From Cryptomeria japonica (Eukaryota; Streptophyta; Pinopsida; Cupressales; Cupressaceae), in assembly GCF_030272615.1 (NCBI RefSeq), contig NC_081415.1, forward strand, positions 102,096,796 through 102,160,795: a stretch of 64,000 nt of DNA, written 5' to 3'. Both the position numbers and the translations under genes were made by a program. Shown one piece after another: positions 22,915 through 34,740 of the stretch. The notes under the pieces are model-generated. The model saw only the letters and a list, made by a program, of their open reading frames with translations, did not search any database and was not told the origin of the DNA. Position 1 is the first letter of the stretch, and every line of letters starts with the position of its first letter.

Positions 22915-25100
22915 ATTTCCTCTCTATGTTTTAGGCAATCCTAGTATGAAATCCATGCTTATATCCTCCCAAGGTCTTTCTGGTCCTATCAAAGGTTTAT
23001 ACAATCCCATATTCTAACTAATACCCTTTACAACTTGAAAAACTCTACAACTGTGCACATATTTCCTAACATCCTTATGAATCCAGGGCGAAAAGTAATG
23101 CTCACTCACCACTACTATTGTTTTATCAACACCAAAGTGTTTGGATAATCATCCACTATTTTCTCCTTTATCAGATTCTCCCTCTTAGAACTCTTAGGTA
23201 TGCACAACTAAAATCCTCTGAATAACATCCCATCTTGAATGAAGTAATCCAACCACTTTCTTTTGTCTATTGTAACTGGTTCTCTACATGCTCTCCAAGG
23301 TTCTGCAAAATTTGGGTCATCATCATACAAGATCTTCAACTCCTCAAATCCTAATACTTTCACTCTCATCTCTATCAAAAAATTCCTTCTCCTAATCAAT
23401 GCATCAACAACTTTGTTATATTTTCCACTTTTATGCTTCAACATAAAGGTGTAAATCTGCAAAAATTCTACCCATCTCATATGTCTCTGATTCAACTTAC
23501 TCTGACTATTCAAATACTGCAAAGCTTGATGATCCATATATAACACAAACTCCTTAGGCAATAGGTAATGTCTCCACTTCTTCAAGGCTTGATTTATGGC
23601 ATAAAATTCTTGATCATACACTGAATATCTCCTTCAAGCATCATTCAATTTCTCACTGAAATAAGCTACTGCTCTCCCTTCCTGACTCTAAACTGCTCCA
23701 ATTGTTGTTCCACTTGCATCACAATCCACTTTAAATACTTTATTGAAATCCAGTAAAACTAACACAGGTTTCTCAGTCACTTTCCGCTTCAATAGTTCAA
23801 AACTTTTGTTTTCTCTGGTGATCCACTTGAACTCCTTCCTATCTCCCCTCATTGTCTCAGTCATAGGGTTACAAACTGAATTGAAATTTCTGATGAACTT
23901 CCAATAGAAACTAGCCAATCCATGAAATGATCTTACCTCTCCAATGCTTTCCGATGTAGGCCATTCAACAATTGCTTTTACTTTCTCAGGGACCATCCTC
24001 AAATATCACAAATCCCAAATAGACTAACTCATCTTTCATGAAAGTACACTTCTTAAGATTTATCAGCAACTTTTCTTCTCTCAACCTCTACAAAACTTGT
24101 CTCAATTGCAACAAATGCTCCTCTTTTGTCTTACTGAAAATCAGAATGTCATCCAAATATACAATAACAAACTTACCCAAGAATTACTTCAATACCTCAT
24201 TCACCAGCCTCATGAAAGTACTCAGTGCATTAGTTAACCCAAAAGGCATCACCAACCATTCATACAGTCCTTCATTTTACTTGAATGTTGTCTTCCACTC
24301 ATCTCCTTCTTTGATCCTGATCTGATGGTATCCACTCTTCGATTCTATCTTTGTAAAGTATTTGGCTCCACTCAAATAGTCCATTATGTCATCCATCCTA
24401 GGCAAAGGAAACCAATATTTTACTATGATCTTATTTATTGCTCTGGAATCAGTACATATTCTCCATTCTCCATTCTTCTTAGGTGCTAGTAATGTTGGTA
24501 CTGCACAAGGACTCAGACTTTCTTTGATCAAACCTTTCTTCAATAGCTCCTGCACTTGTCTATTCAACTCTTCATTCTCTGTCAGTGTCATCCAGTGTGC
24601 AGCTTTGTTAGGCAAACTAGCTTTGGGAACCAGGTTCATGCAATGACTGATACTTCTCACAGGTGGTAATCCATCGTACACATTATCTGAAATGATGTCC
24701 TCATATTCTATCAACAAATCTTTTATCTCTTCTGGTTGTTCTTCTTCATGCTCTAGATTCTCAGTCTTCTTAGGAACTAGGGAAAAAAACACATTCTCAT
24801 GTCTCATTCCATCTAGGAATTTCCTTCCATCCACCAAACAAATTCTAGCTTTTGTACAGACTTCACTCTTTAAAGGATCCTCCAAGGGCAACAAGGTTTG
24901 CTTCATCCCATTGGCCACAATAGTGTATGTATTCTTCCTCCCATCATGTATTGCCTGTCTATCAAACTGCCAAGGTCTACCCAACAAAAGGTGACAATTA
25001 ATATCCATAGGCATAATATCACACAAGACTTCATCATGATAACTCCCAATTTTTAATTTCACCAAACATTTCTCCCTTACTAACAACTTATGATCATCCT
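22915..25100 (-). pseudogene. pol: E2 pol: RT, RNase H and truncated integrase
   Basis: The RT frame (25086-24277) contains LLGRPWQF, the SPCAVPTLLAPKKNG block, TDSRAINKI and the SGYHQIRIKEGDEWKTTFK block. One frameshift occurs between 24277 and 24002, around the polymerase motif; the motif itself (VYLDDILIF, around 24150) is intact. RNase H follows (about 23760-23400), with CDASGTTIGAV, YDQEFYAI and MDHQAL visible. Integrase begins near 23200 and is cut at 22914 right after a GLPKT motif, shortly after the first core Asp region (SMDFILGLP). Stops at the ends of the partial frames are mostly TAG at positions where relatives have Gln. Confidence 0.78.
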
Positions 25101-25400
25101 GAATCCATGCTATCTAATAAGGCTTAAGGTGTTTCAATTTGACCAAGTTCAACTTACTCACCATCTCTTCTGAAACAAGATTATCTGAACTACCACTATC
25201 AATGACAACTTTACAACACTTACCAGATACCTTACATCTAGTCTTGAACAAATTCTTCCTTTGCAAGGGCTCTTCATCTCTCCCAATATGACACAAAGCT
25301 CTCCTCATCATCAACAGTTCTCCATCTTCTAGTTTATTAGCTAATCCAGTGGGGTTTTCTTCCCCCACTATTGTTCTTCCGGTATTCTTTGCCTTCTTAC
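25101..25400 (-). pseudogene. pol: E2 retropepsin
   Basis: The frame 25368-25114 contains CKVVIDSGSSDNLVSEEMV, a Ty3-type aspartic protease active site with an intact DSGSS motif. It is followed by the KLKHLKPY block seen in the same place in E3 (RIPHTNPY). One stop separates it from RT. Confidence 0.8.
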
Positions 25401-26514
25401 ACTCAAAATCATGAATTCCTTATCCTCCACACTTATAGAAAGTTCCTCTAAACACTCTATTGTCTTGTCTTCTGTCATCTTTTCCAAAATTCTCATTCTG
25501 GTAGCCATCTGGTTCTCTCCTCCAGTAGAAATTTCTATCATATTTTTGATATGAATTACCTTCTTTTCTCAATTCCTTGTCCTTGTTCTAATCCATATAG
25601 ATTCCTTTGCCTCTGATACATCATCTTCCTCCTTGAAATCTTCCTCCAATAAACTTTCCACTTCTGCCTCTACTCATGTATTTTGTTTAGCTTCTCTTCT
25701 ACTTTTAGGGCATACTGGTAAGCTTCTTCAACACTCTGCAATTGATCAAACTGGGTTTATCTTGAATAGACACCCACAATCCATTCAAATATCTTGCAAC
25801 TTGTTCAACTTCATCATCCACATGTCTAGATCTCATATTCAACTTGTAAAATTCTTCAATGTACTCCTTCACACTAGATTCCATCTATCTCAAATTCTAC
25901 AACTTCTGGAATGGATTCACTTGATAAACAACTAGCATAAATTTTGATTTCAACTTAGCAACCATCTGATCCCATGTCTTGATCTTCTCTTTACCTCTAC
26001 TATGTCTATCAACCTGCAAATGCTCCCACCAAAGAGATGAATGACCTTTCAACCAGGTACAGGCATATTTTACCTTCCTTTCTTCTGCGGTGTTTTCAAA
26101 ATCAAAATATTTTTCCATCTTCGAGATCCAATCCATCAATTCATCTAAATCCAACTTTCCATCATATTCTGATGGGGTAAAATTAGGTTTGGTATTCACC
26201 CTACTCAAAACCCTCAAAAATATCTCTTCATCAGGATCAGTCACCGACGGGTTTACTTGTTCTACCGGGGCTTCTTCTCCTTCATCTTCAATATGTCAGC
26301 CTCTTCTCTGGGCTATCTCCATGGCTTCCAACCGGACTGCTATTCCTCGCTACATTTCTATCACAGTGGGGTCTGCATTACCACATGCTCCACCATTCCT
26401 ATTTCCTCTTTGTGCCATTTCAATGCTAGCCCTCTGTAGTTGCAAGTTGGATCCTAGTATGCCACCCTACAACAAAAATTTCTCAAGACAACGCAATCTC
26501 TGGAATGAAAGCTC
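25401..26514 (-). pseudogene. gag: E2 gag
   Basis: The best-preserved part is 26244-25897: a Ty3 capsid region with LDELMDWISKMEKYFDFE, WLKGHSSLWWEHLQ and WDQMVAKLKSKFM. E3 gag has the matching order (MEWIEGMENHFE, WWKYLQ, WKAMVSKVKENY). A damaged zinc knuckle (FYKCGG, a stop, then HDFEC) lies around 25390-25440. The N-terminal part between 26514 and 26244 is broken by stops. Confidence 0.72.
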
Positions 26515-26526
26515 ACTCTAATACCA
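26515..26526 (-). other. E2 primer-binding site
   Basis: On the minus strand it reads TGGTATTAGAGT, one base different from the initiator-Met site TGGTATCAGAGC over the first 11 positions. It lies five bases inside the LTR end at 26532. Confidence 0.75.
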
Positions 26527-26845
26527 CTTGGTGTAGTCACTAGCTAGGAGAGACCTCAAAGAGATCAATCCGGTCTGGTCAGAAAGAGTAACACAACAAA
26601 AACACATGGATATGATGGAGGCAATGCAGAACTAAACATATTATATCATGAAAACTATTTACAATTAACCAATAGAAAACTAAGTTACAGTAACCAGTGC
26701 ATTGGCTTGCTAAAACATGCTTGATTACAGAATAGGTCACAATCGGGACCTCAAATCTAAGGATCTATCTTCTACATTCTATCTCTTTGCTTGAATTATA
26801 TTCTAATGCTCATTTACAATAATTTATACGATCCAAAGGGATCAG

Positions 26846-28437
26846 TGATGGGATCGGGTATGGGATAGACTAGCCTAGTCTATGCTCCAAGACCCTTTCC
26901 TTGGGTCACCTAGTGCTCTCCTCACACCCTAGGGTCTCTAGGACTTCCTTTTCTTGAGGAATCCCCTGACCTTTCCCAATCCACCCACCAATGTGTTGCT
27001 TTGTTGCTCCTAAGGTCTCACCTACTCATGAGACTCAAAACCCCTTACTATGGCTAATAAGCACAAATCTTGTTCCACACCTTCCAAGATCTTAGCAAGG
27101 TTGTTTCAGGTCTATTTCATGGTCTATCCACCCATTCATGAGCCCCTAAGAGGTTTCAAGATTCTAACCCCTTACTGCTTTCACCATTTTGTGTTTTTCT
27201 TATAAAATAGGGCTACAAGGATTAGGACCAATTAGGCCTCCTAATTGGTCTTCTAGGGCTCCCTCTCACAACCGATGCACAAACAACCCAATCTTCCAAA
27301 AAGGACTACCATTAATTTGGAAAAGACTCAAATATTTTCTAGGTTTTAGGCCCCCTAGTGTCCGTACTCTATACTTGGTGGATTTTAAGGTATTTTAAGG
27401 GTTTAGTGAGGGTTTTTAGGGTCTGTCTGGCTCACAAGGAATGTTTTGTGTTTTAGCCTCCCTGTATGAATTAGTGGATACTTCTCCTTCACACTAGTGG
27501 TTCTTCACACACTCCTTTGCACCTCCTCCAAAGGGTGCATACTCCTCTATTCAACCTTGCTCTCCAAGACCTCTACACCAACAGCCATTCCTAACCGGAC
27601 ACTATCCAGTCTTGCCTAGGAATGGGCATTTGCTTGGCCTACTTGCATTTCCAAGGGCTCTAATTGCTTGGGACTATGGTAAAATGTTTCCACATCTATT
27701 CCCCATGGTTTCATGGTGGTTCCACAATGGGGAATGGAGTCAAGACTTCATTTACTCAAACTGGTTCAACACTGGACAGTAAAAACTGCAATTCACAAAC
27801 TATTTACAAACACACTCTACCAGTAAACAAAAAGATAAATTAATCACTCACAATGAATCTATATACATTCAAGAAGACATTCCACATAGGTTTTCTCACA
27901 AATCAATCCATTTGCTTTCTCGGTAACTTCATTCAAATAGACTGGTAACTCACAAATAGTCACAATCAGTATAGTTTGCTTGAGCCGTACAATCTCTGAC
28001 AACCAACCCTTTAACTTAGGGTTTAAAACATCTTATACTACCCATACCTTGGTCGGTGTGCCACATTTAGGGTTTTCCATGCCAACCTAACTATTTTGAC
28101 AACATGGTGGAAAAGTTGCTTGACAACTTTTAAAAGTTGTCATGCAACTTTTGAGCAACTTTCCCAATGTTGCTCTTCATGACTCCTAGACCCGCAATGG
28201 GCCAACCTAAGGACACCACCATAATATAAAGGACCCCTAAACACCTCCAAGAGACACACAACCTCTATTTTCAAATCCATCACAAACTTTTACTTATGAC
28301 CCCTAAGATCACCTCTAGTACTCTACCTAGGACCTATGAGCACTTGGCTCATTATTTTATATACAAAGGCTTCATAAGAAGCATAAAACCAACAAAACAA
28401 AGAAAGAGAAGGAGTCTGGAGGGGTTCTCCTACACCA
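26846..28437 (-). repeat. E3 3' LTR (1592 bp)
   Basis: On the plus strand it starts TGATGGGATCGGG and ends CTCCTACACCA. It contains a perfect 22-base palindrome (TGACAACTTTT and its complement) at 28121-28142. On the minus strand a TATA-like TATATAAAATAAT near 28355-28367 is the best promoter candidate. Confidence 0.93.
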
Positions 28438-28451
28438 TACTCCCCCTCTGC
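28438..28451 (-). other. E3 polypurine tract
   Basis: The minus strand reads GCAGAGGGGGAGTA directly before the 3' LTR. This is where plus-strand DNA synthesis would start. Confidence 0.85.
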
Positions 28452-28457
28452 ACACAA

Positions 28458-28697
28458 CTAAGAAGAAGAACAAGAGATGAGAGCTGGGTCTATTCCAAGC
28501 ATCTTGAACCTGCTCTCCACCACCCATGTAGCTTCAAATACTAGTTGACCTACCCATTTCACTAAGTGTTCCATGTAGACCTGGTGTCTAGTAAACTTCT
28601 TCACCCTTGATTCCAAGATCTCCTCTACTTTAGGCTTCTTCACTTGAGGTAAGGTATTTACATCTAAGTCTTGTAATACCTTAGCTTGGTTTTCAGT
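28458..28697 (-). pseudogene. pol: E3 chromodomain-like C-terminus
   Basis: In the same frame as integrase, after a CAG-to-TAG stop at 28698, lies VEEILESRVKKFTRHQVYMEHLVKWVG followed by FEATWV. This matches the shape of the group II chromodomain of plant chromoviruses (ILD.R.....YLVKWKG....ATWE), which guides integration to chromatin. The aromatic residues expected for methyl-lysine reading are only partly present, as usual in this group. Confidence 0.7.
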
Positions 28698-29789
28698 CTA
28701 CCGTGCTATTCCTCCCTTGTACATTACCAGATCAGCAACATTAAAGACTGGTGAAATGGCTAAGTCTGAAGGTAAATCAACCTTATAGGCCTTCTCACCA
28801 TATTTTGCTAGAATTTGACAAGGACCCACCCTCTTCATATGCAATTTGGTAGGCTTACCACTTTGCATCCTTGCTTTGCTCAAATGGACCATCACATAGT
28901 CACCCACCTTGAACTGAACTTCTCTCCTCTTCTCATCCACTTTGGCTTTCAGTTTGTGAATGGATTCAAGGATGGTCTTCTTAACTTGCTCTTCAACTTC
29001 ATTGATAATTTGGAAGAAGTCTTCTACTTGTCCACTCTTCATCTCCAAACTACTCAGATCTCTCAACTCACATACTCCCCTTGGATGTCTACCATACACA
29101 ATCTCAAAAGGGCTTCTACCAGTGGTTCTATTCACACTGTCATTATATGCATATTTTGCTTGAGGAATGATAAGGTCCCATGTTTGACCATATTCCTTAG
29201 TTAGACATCTCAACAAATTGCCTAACACTCTATTGATGACTTCAGTTTGACCATCGGTTTGTGGATGGTAAGCTGAGCTAAATGACAAGTTAGTTCCTAG
29301 TCTCCTCCGTAATGTCTGCCAAAAATGACCCATGAACTTGTTGTCCCTGTCTAAAAATATGCTTAAAGGGAGTCCATGAATCCTAATAATCTCCTTAAAG
29401 AAGAGATGTGCAACATAACTAGCATCATGTGTAGTCTTACATGGTATGAAATGACTCATTTTGGAAAATCTATCTACTACCACATAGATGTTGTCCATAC
29501 CTATTTTAGTCTTGGGAAGTCCTACTACAAAGTCCATGCTAAGACATTCCCAAGGTTTGTTAGGAACCGACAATGGTTGATACAAACCGGCATTTCTTGA
29601 TCCACCTTTGGCTCTTTGGCATACACCACACTGCTCTACATACCTCTTCACATCTCTTGGTAACTTTGGCCAATGGTAGTACCTCTGTACTAGATCTAGG
29701 GTCTTATTTATCCCGAAGTGTCCACTCAAACTGCCATTATGCTTCTCTTGGATGAGGTTCTCCCTCATAGATCCTCTAGGTACACACAA
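28698..29789 (-). pseudogene. pol: E3 integrase
   Basis: This is an uninterrupted stretch of 363 codons between two TAG stops. The zinc-binding domain shows H17..HFG and CGVC (residues 54-57). The catalytic triad is intact: Asp86 (SMDFVVGLP), Asp147 (FLDRDNKF) and Glu183 (TDGQTEVINR), with a 35-residue D-E spacing. The C-terminal domain has FKVGDYVMVHL and GPCQILAKYGEKAYKVDLP. It would join element DNA to the chromosome. The flanking stops, both one transition from Gln codons, would block its synthesis as part of the polyprotein. Confidence 0.88.
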
Positions 29790-30395
29790 CTAGTTACCCT
29801 TGAACAAGAGACCATTTTGGAGAGTGTAGTTTGCATACTCACCATGGAAATGGTTCTCAAATTCTTTACAAACCTTGTAAGCTAATGAGAAGTCTTCATC
29901 TCCTTCAGAGAGGTCTTGGAAACCTTCTATGCCTATGCTCTGCAACTGTAACTCTTGAACAGTCAACAACTTCCTGCTCAATACATATGCCACCTTGTTA
30001 AGTTGCCCCTTCTTATGCTTGATGGTGAAGGTGAAGGATTGGAGATACTCCATCCATTTCGGATGTCTATTGCTTAGCTTCTCTTGAGTGTTGATGTAAC
30101 TCAATTCCTGATTGTCTGTGAACACTACAAATTCTTTTGGGAGTAGATAATGTCTCCACTTCTTTAGAGACTGTACTAATGCATATAGCTCTAGGTCATA
30201 GGCTGAGTATTTCTTCTTTGCTTCATTAAGCTTCTCACTAAAAAATGCCACAGGTCTTCCCTCTTGACTCAACACACCACCTACTACAATTCCACTTGCA
30301 CCACACTCCAAGGTAAATAGCTTATCAAATGTAGGTAGGAGAAGGATAGGTTTCGTGGCTATTTCTTGCTTTAACAATTGAAATGCTTTGTCAGC
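29790..30395 (-). pseudogene. pol: E3 RNase H
   Basis: The Ty3-type RNase H segment is in frame with RT and integrase. It contains YSAYDLELYALVQSLKKWRHYL and FTDNQEL, which carry two of the catalytic acids. The first catalytic Asp, normally in CDASG, is Gly here (LECGASG, about 30308), so the enzyme is probably inactive even without the stops. The segment ends at a CAG-to-TAG stop at 29790-29792. Confidence 0.85.
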
Positions 30396-31682
30396 CTACT
30401 CTGTCCATTTAAACTTAGTTTTAAGACCTCCCTTTATGGTGTCAAGGACTGGTGCACATATGCCACTGAAATTCCTCACAAACTTCCTATAGAATTGAGC
30501 TAATCCATGGAAACTTCTTACCTCAGTCCCTATTTTAGGTGCAAGCCAATTCAAGATTGCCTCCACTTTGCTTGGATCCATCTTCAAGGTTCCCTTAGAC
30601 ACTACAAATCCTAAGTAAACCAACTCTTTCTTCAAGAAGTCACACTTCTCTAGGTTGATGGATAGCTTCTCCTCATGCAACCTCTCTAAGACTAACCTCA
30701 AATGCTCAAGGTGTTCCTCTTTGGTTCTGCTATAGATGAGAATGTCATCTAGGTACACCACCACAAATATTCCTGTGAAATCCTTCAACACTTCATTCAT
30801 CAACCTCATGAAAGTGCTTGGAGCATTAGTAAGCCCAAATGGCATCACAAGCCATTCATACAATCCACCTGTGGTTTTAAAAGCAGTCTTCCACTCATCA
30901 CCCTCCTTAATTCTTATCTGGTGATAACCACTTTTAAGGTCTAGATTGGTAAAATACATAGCCCCTCCTAAACAATCCATTAGATCCTCTATTCTAGGAA
31001 TAGGAAACCTATACCTTATGGTAATCCTATTAATTGCTCTTGAGTCAGTGCAAAGTCTCCACTTACCTCCTTTTTTTGATGCTAGCACTACCGGAACTGC
31101 ACATGGGCTAATGCTTTTCTTGACTAACTCTTGGTCCAATAACTCCTGCACTTGCCTTCCTACTTCCTTATTCTGATTAGGTGTAAGATTATATTCAGCC
31201 TTGTTAGGTAAGGAAGCACCAGGAACAAAGTCTATTTGATGGCTAATAGACCTTCTAGGTGGGAGAGTTGCAGGTGCTCCATCACTTACTATGTCCTCGT
31301 ACTTTTGCAACATCTGTTTTACCTCCTTAGGTACCTCTGTCTGCAACTTACTCTCCTCCTCTTTAGGCTTTACAAAAATGGCACATCCAACTGTCTTGTC
31401 CTCATAAAGCAAGTGTAAGAACTCTTTACTAGTGTTCAACAAAACACTAGGTGTTCTTGAGCTTCCTTCATCATCTTCTGTCAAAGACTGAATCTTGAAG
31501 GTTTTGTCATCCTTCTTGAAAGAAATGGAGTTCTCTCCTTCATCATAGACCATCTTCCTATCAAATTGCCAGGGTCTTCCTAGCAGCAGATGACAAGCAT
31601 CCATGGGCAACACATCAAAAAGGATCTTATCCTTATATCCTCCAATGGTAAACTCTACCCAAGTCTGTTCATTGACAAGCAC
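30396..31682 (-). pseudogene. pol: E3 reverse transcriptase
   Basis: There are 428 uninterrupted codons. Visible blocks: LLLGRPWQFDRKM (protease end), [80 protein letters not shown], and the catalytic YLDD at residues 310-313. The thumb and connection (LGFVVSKGTL, VRSFHGLAQFYRKFVRNFS) are complete. All expected RT acids are present. It ends at a TGG-to-TAG change (FKWTE, stop, ADKAF) at the connection to RNase H. Confidence 0.9.
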
Positions 31683-32072
31683 ACTCTATCCTTTGTTCAA
31701 CCAAGTCACCTTGTAAGGATTAGTGTGGGGTATTCTTGTGAGTTTCAACTTCCTAACTGCCTCTTCTGATATGATGTTGTCAGTTGAGCCTGAATCAACT
31801 ATCACCTTGCACACTTTACCAAGAACTTTGCATCTCACCCTAAACAATGCTCTTCTATGTTTGGGTTCTTCTTTAACCGGTTGTCTGATCAAAATCCTAT
31901 TGAACATCAGATTCTCACCAATTTCTGATTCAATCTGGTCCACATCCGGTGTCTTGCTGCTTGAAGAGTCTTCATGTGCATATGCAACTCTCTTTCCACT
32001 GTTGGATGACGTAGGCTTGTCAAGACATCTATATGTCGGGTGTCCTAATTGTCCATAGTTGTAACATTTCAT
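31683..32072 (-). pseudogene. pol: E3 zinc knuckle and retropepsin
   Basis: The segment starts with a damaged CCHC knuckle (CYNYGQLGHPTYRC, with the second Cys replaced by Tyr) and continues into an aspartic protease with the intact motif VDSGSTDNIISEEAV (Asp at residue 93 of this segment). A CAG-to-TAG stop at 31683-31688 separates it from RT, in the same frame. Confidence 0.85.
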
Positions 32073-33101
32073 GGTTGCAAAGTAGGAACTACCTCTACCG
32101 GTACCTCTACCCCTATTTGAACCACCTTGTGCACCTCTTCCTCTAGTTTATCCTCCTCTGGGATTGGTTTCACTGCCATGTTCAGTCAACTTGGCTTCTC
32201 CTCGATTCCTCTGCTCATTTGACTTGCTTTGGTAACCACCTTGGTGATTCACTTGGTCTCTACCTCTGCCTCTACCCCTGTTATTGGAGTCTCCTTTCCT
32301 TTTGTTCCTCTCTTCTACCTTGGTAGCAAGCTAATGACACTTCTGGATAGTAGTAGGAGTCCATAGACTTATTTCCTCTTGAATGTTCCACTTTAGGCCG
32401 CTTAGATACCTAGCCACCTTAATGGATTCATCTTCTTGAACTTTGGACCTAAGATATATCTTTTGAAACTCCTCTGTGTAGGAGGCCACATCAAGATCCT
32501 TCTGCTTCAATCCTTGTCTCTTCTTATGAAGTTGGACATCATAATCTTCTGGTAAGTAGTTCTCCTTGACCTTACTCACCATAGCTTTCCAATCTTCAAT
32601 GGGTAGCTTTCCCATACTAACTCTCTCTTCTTGCAGGTACTTCCACCATGTCAAAGTTGCTCCCCTTAATCTTGATTTGGCAACTTGAACCTTCTGAGCC
32701 TCTGTCACTCCTTCACACTCAAAGTGGTTTTCCATGCCCTCAATCCATTCCATAACAGTGTCTATATCCATTCTTCCACTGAAATGTGGCAATTCTTCAA
32801 AAGCTTTGGTGTTCAAAGCCTTGATAGCTTTCACAAAAGGTTCTTCATTGAACAAGGGATCTGGTTCAGGGATAATGTCATCTAAGTCTATAGTCTTCTT
32901 GCCTTTACCCTTGGTGTCTTCATCCCAAGGTCCTTGTGTCCTCTGATCCACCACTTCTTGCAATTTATCCCTTATCTCACTCATAGCTTCTTCAAGGAGT
33001 CTGTTCTTCTCCTTCTGTTCTTCCACCTCTCTAGCCAACTCTGCATTAGTGACAATTCTACTCTCCCCTACTGATTCACCAATATATAGAGACATACACA
33101 A
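32073..33101 (-). pseudogene. gag: E3 gag capsid region
   Basis: The ATG at 33101 opens 256 codons: an N-terminal coiled-coil-like region (residues 18-55), an acidic linker, then a Ty3 capsid domain with FSGRMDIDTVMEWIEGMENHFE, ATLTWWKYLQ and WKAMVSKVKENYLP, and EEFQKIYLRSKVQEDE. A stop at 32328-32330 (CAG to TAG) and another near 32151 interrupt the Gly/Arg-rich tail before the zinc knuckle. No frameshift. Gag would form the particle. Confidence 0.88.
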
Positions 33102-33120
33102 TCCAACAAATCTTTTACTT

Positions 33121-33132
33121 GCTCTGATACCA
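33121..33132 (-). other. E3 primer-binding site
   Basis: The minus strand reads TGGTATCAGAGC, the perfect initiator-Met tRNA site, three bases inside the 5' LTR boundary at 33136. Confidence 0.92.
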
Positions 33133-33135
33133 ATC

Positions 33136-34735
33136 TGATGGGATCGGGTAAGGGATAGACTAGCCTAGTCTATGCTCTAGGACCCTTTCCTTGGGTCACT
33201 TGGTGTTCTCCTCACACCCTAGGGTCTCTAGGACTTCCTTTGCTTGAGGAATCCCATGACCTTGCACAATCCACCCACCAATGTGTTTCTTTCCTGCTCC
33301 TAAGGTCTCACCTACTCATGAGACTCAAAACCCCTTACTATGGCTAATAAGGGCAAATCTTGTTCCACACCTTCCAAGGTCATAGAAAGGTTGTTTTAGG
33401 CCTATTTCATGGTCTATCCACCCATTCATGAGCCCCCAAGAGGTTTCAATATTCTAACCCCTTACCGCTTTCACCATTTTGTGTTTTTCCTACAAAATAG
33501 GGCTATAAGGATTAGGACCAATTAGGCCTCCTAACCGTCCTTCTAGGGCTCCCTCTCACAACCGATGCACAAACAACCCAATCTTCCAAAAAGGACTCCC
33601 ATTCATTTGGAAAAGACTCAAATATTTTCTAGGTTTTAGGCCCCCTAGTATTCGTACTCTGTCCTTGGTGGATTTTAAGGTTTTTTAAGGGTTTAGTGAG
33701 GGTTTTTAGGGTCTGTCTGGGTCACAGGGAATGTTTTGTGTTTTAGCCTCCCTATCTGAATTGGTGGAGACTTCTCCTTCACACCAGTGGTGCTTCACAC
33801 ACTCCTTTGCACCTCCTCCAAAGGGTGCATACTCCTCTGTTCAACCTTGCTCTCCAAGATCTCTGCACCAACAGCCATTCCTAACCGGACACTATCCAGT
33901 CTCGCCTAGGAATGGGCATTTGCTTGGCCTCCTTGCATTTACAAGGGCCATGATTGCTTGGGACTATGGTACAAGGTCTCCACATCCATTCCCCATGGTT
34001 TCATGGTGGTTCCACAATGGGGAATGGAGTCAAGACTTCATTTACTCAAACCAGTTCAACACTGGACAGTAAAACTGCAATTCACAAACTATTTACAAAC
34101 ACACTCTATCGGTAAACAAAAAGATAAATTAATCACTCATAATGAAGCTATATACATTCAAGAATACATTCCACATAGGTTTTCTCACAAATCAATCCAT
34201 TTGCTTGCTCGGTAACTTCATTCAAATAGACTGGTAACTCACAAACAGTCATAGTCAGTACAGTTTGCTTGAGCCATACAATCTTTGACAACCAACCCTT
34301 TAACTTAGGGTTTTAAACATCTTATACTACCCATACCTTGGTCGGTGTGCCACATTTAGGGTTGTCCATGCCAACCTAATGATTTTGACAACATGGTGGA
34401 AAAGTTGCTTGACAACTTTTAAAAGTTGTCATGCAACTTTTGCAACTTTTGAGCAACTTTCCCAATGTTGCTCTTCATGACTCCTAGACCCATAATGGGC
34501 CAACCTAAGGACACCACCATGATATGAAGGACCCCTAAACACCTCTAGGACACACACAACCTCCATTTTCAAATCCATCACAAACTTTGACTTATGACCC
34601 CTAAGATCACCTCTATGACTCTACCTAGGACCTATGAGCACTTGGCTCATTATTTTATATACAAAGGCTTCATAAGAAGCATAAAACCAAAAAAACAAAG
34701 AAAGAGAAGGAGTCTGGAAGGGTGCTCCTGCACCA
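33136..34735 (-). repeat. E3 5' LTR (1600 bp)
   Basis: It pairs with 26846-28437 and is 8 bases longer; one cause is a small tandem duplication (TTTTGCAAC) after the 22-base palindrome at 34410-34431. It is followed by the ATCAG target duplicate. Confidence 0.93.
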
Positions 34736-34740
34736 ATCAG

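Larger units (their letters stand above)
26846..34735 (-). mobile_element. E3: complete chromodomain Ty3-gypsy retrotransposon (7890 bp)
   Basis: Two LTRs (26846-28437 and 33136-34735) flank a single polyprotein frame on the minus strand. A perfect 5-bp target duplication ATCAG lies at 26841-26845 and 34736-34740. The PBS matches initiator-Met tRNA perfectly and a polypurine tract abuts the 3' LTR. The order gag, zinc knuckle, protease, RT, RNase H, integrase, chromodomain-like end marks a chromovirus. The coding frame from 33101 to 28458 contains about six stops and no frameshift, so this is one of the younger insertions. It lies inside the E2 LTR. Confidence 0.93.

Noticed and set aside
30736-31176. 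Plus-strand ORFs opposite E3 RT
   Set aside because: Antisense shadows of conserved RT codons without own signals.
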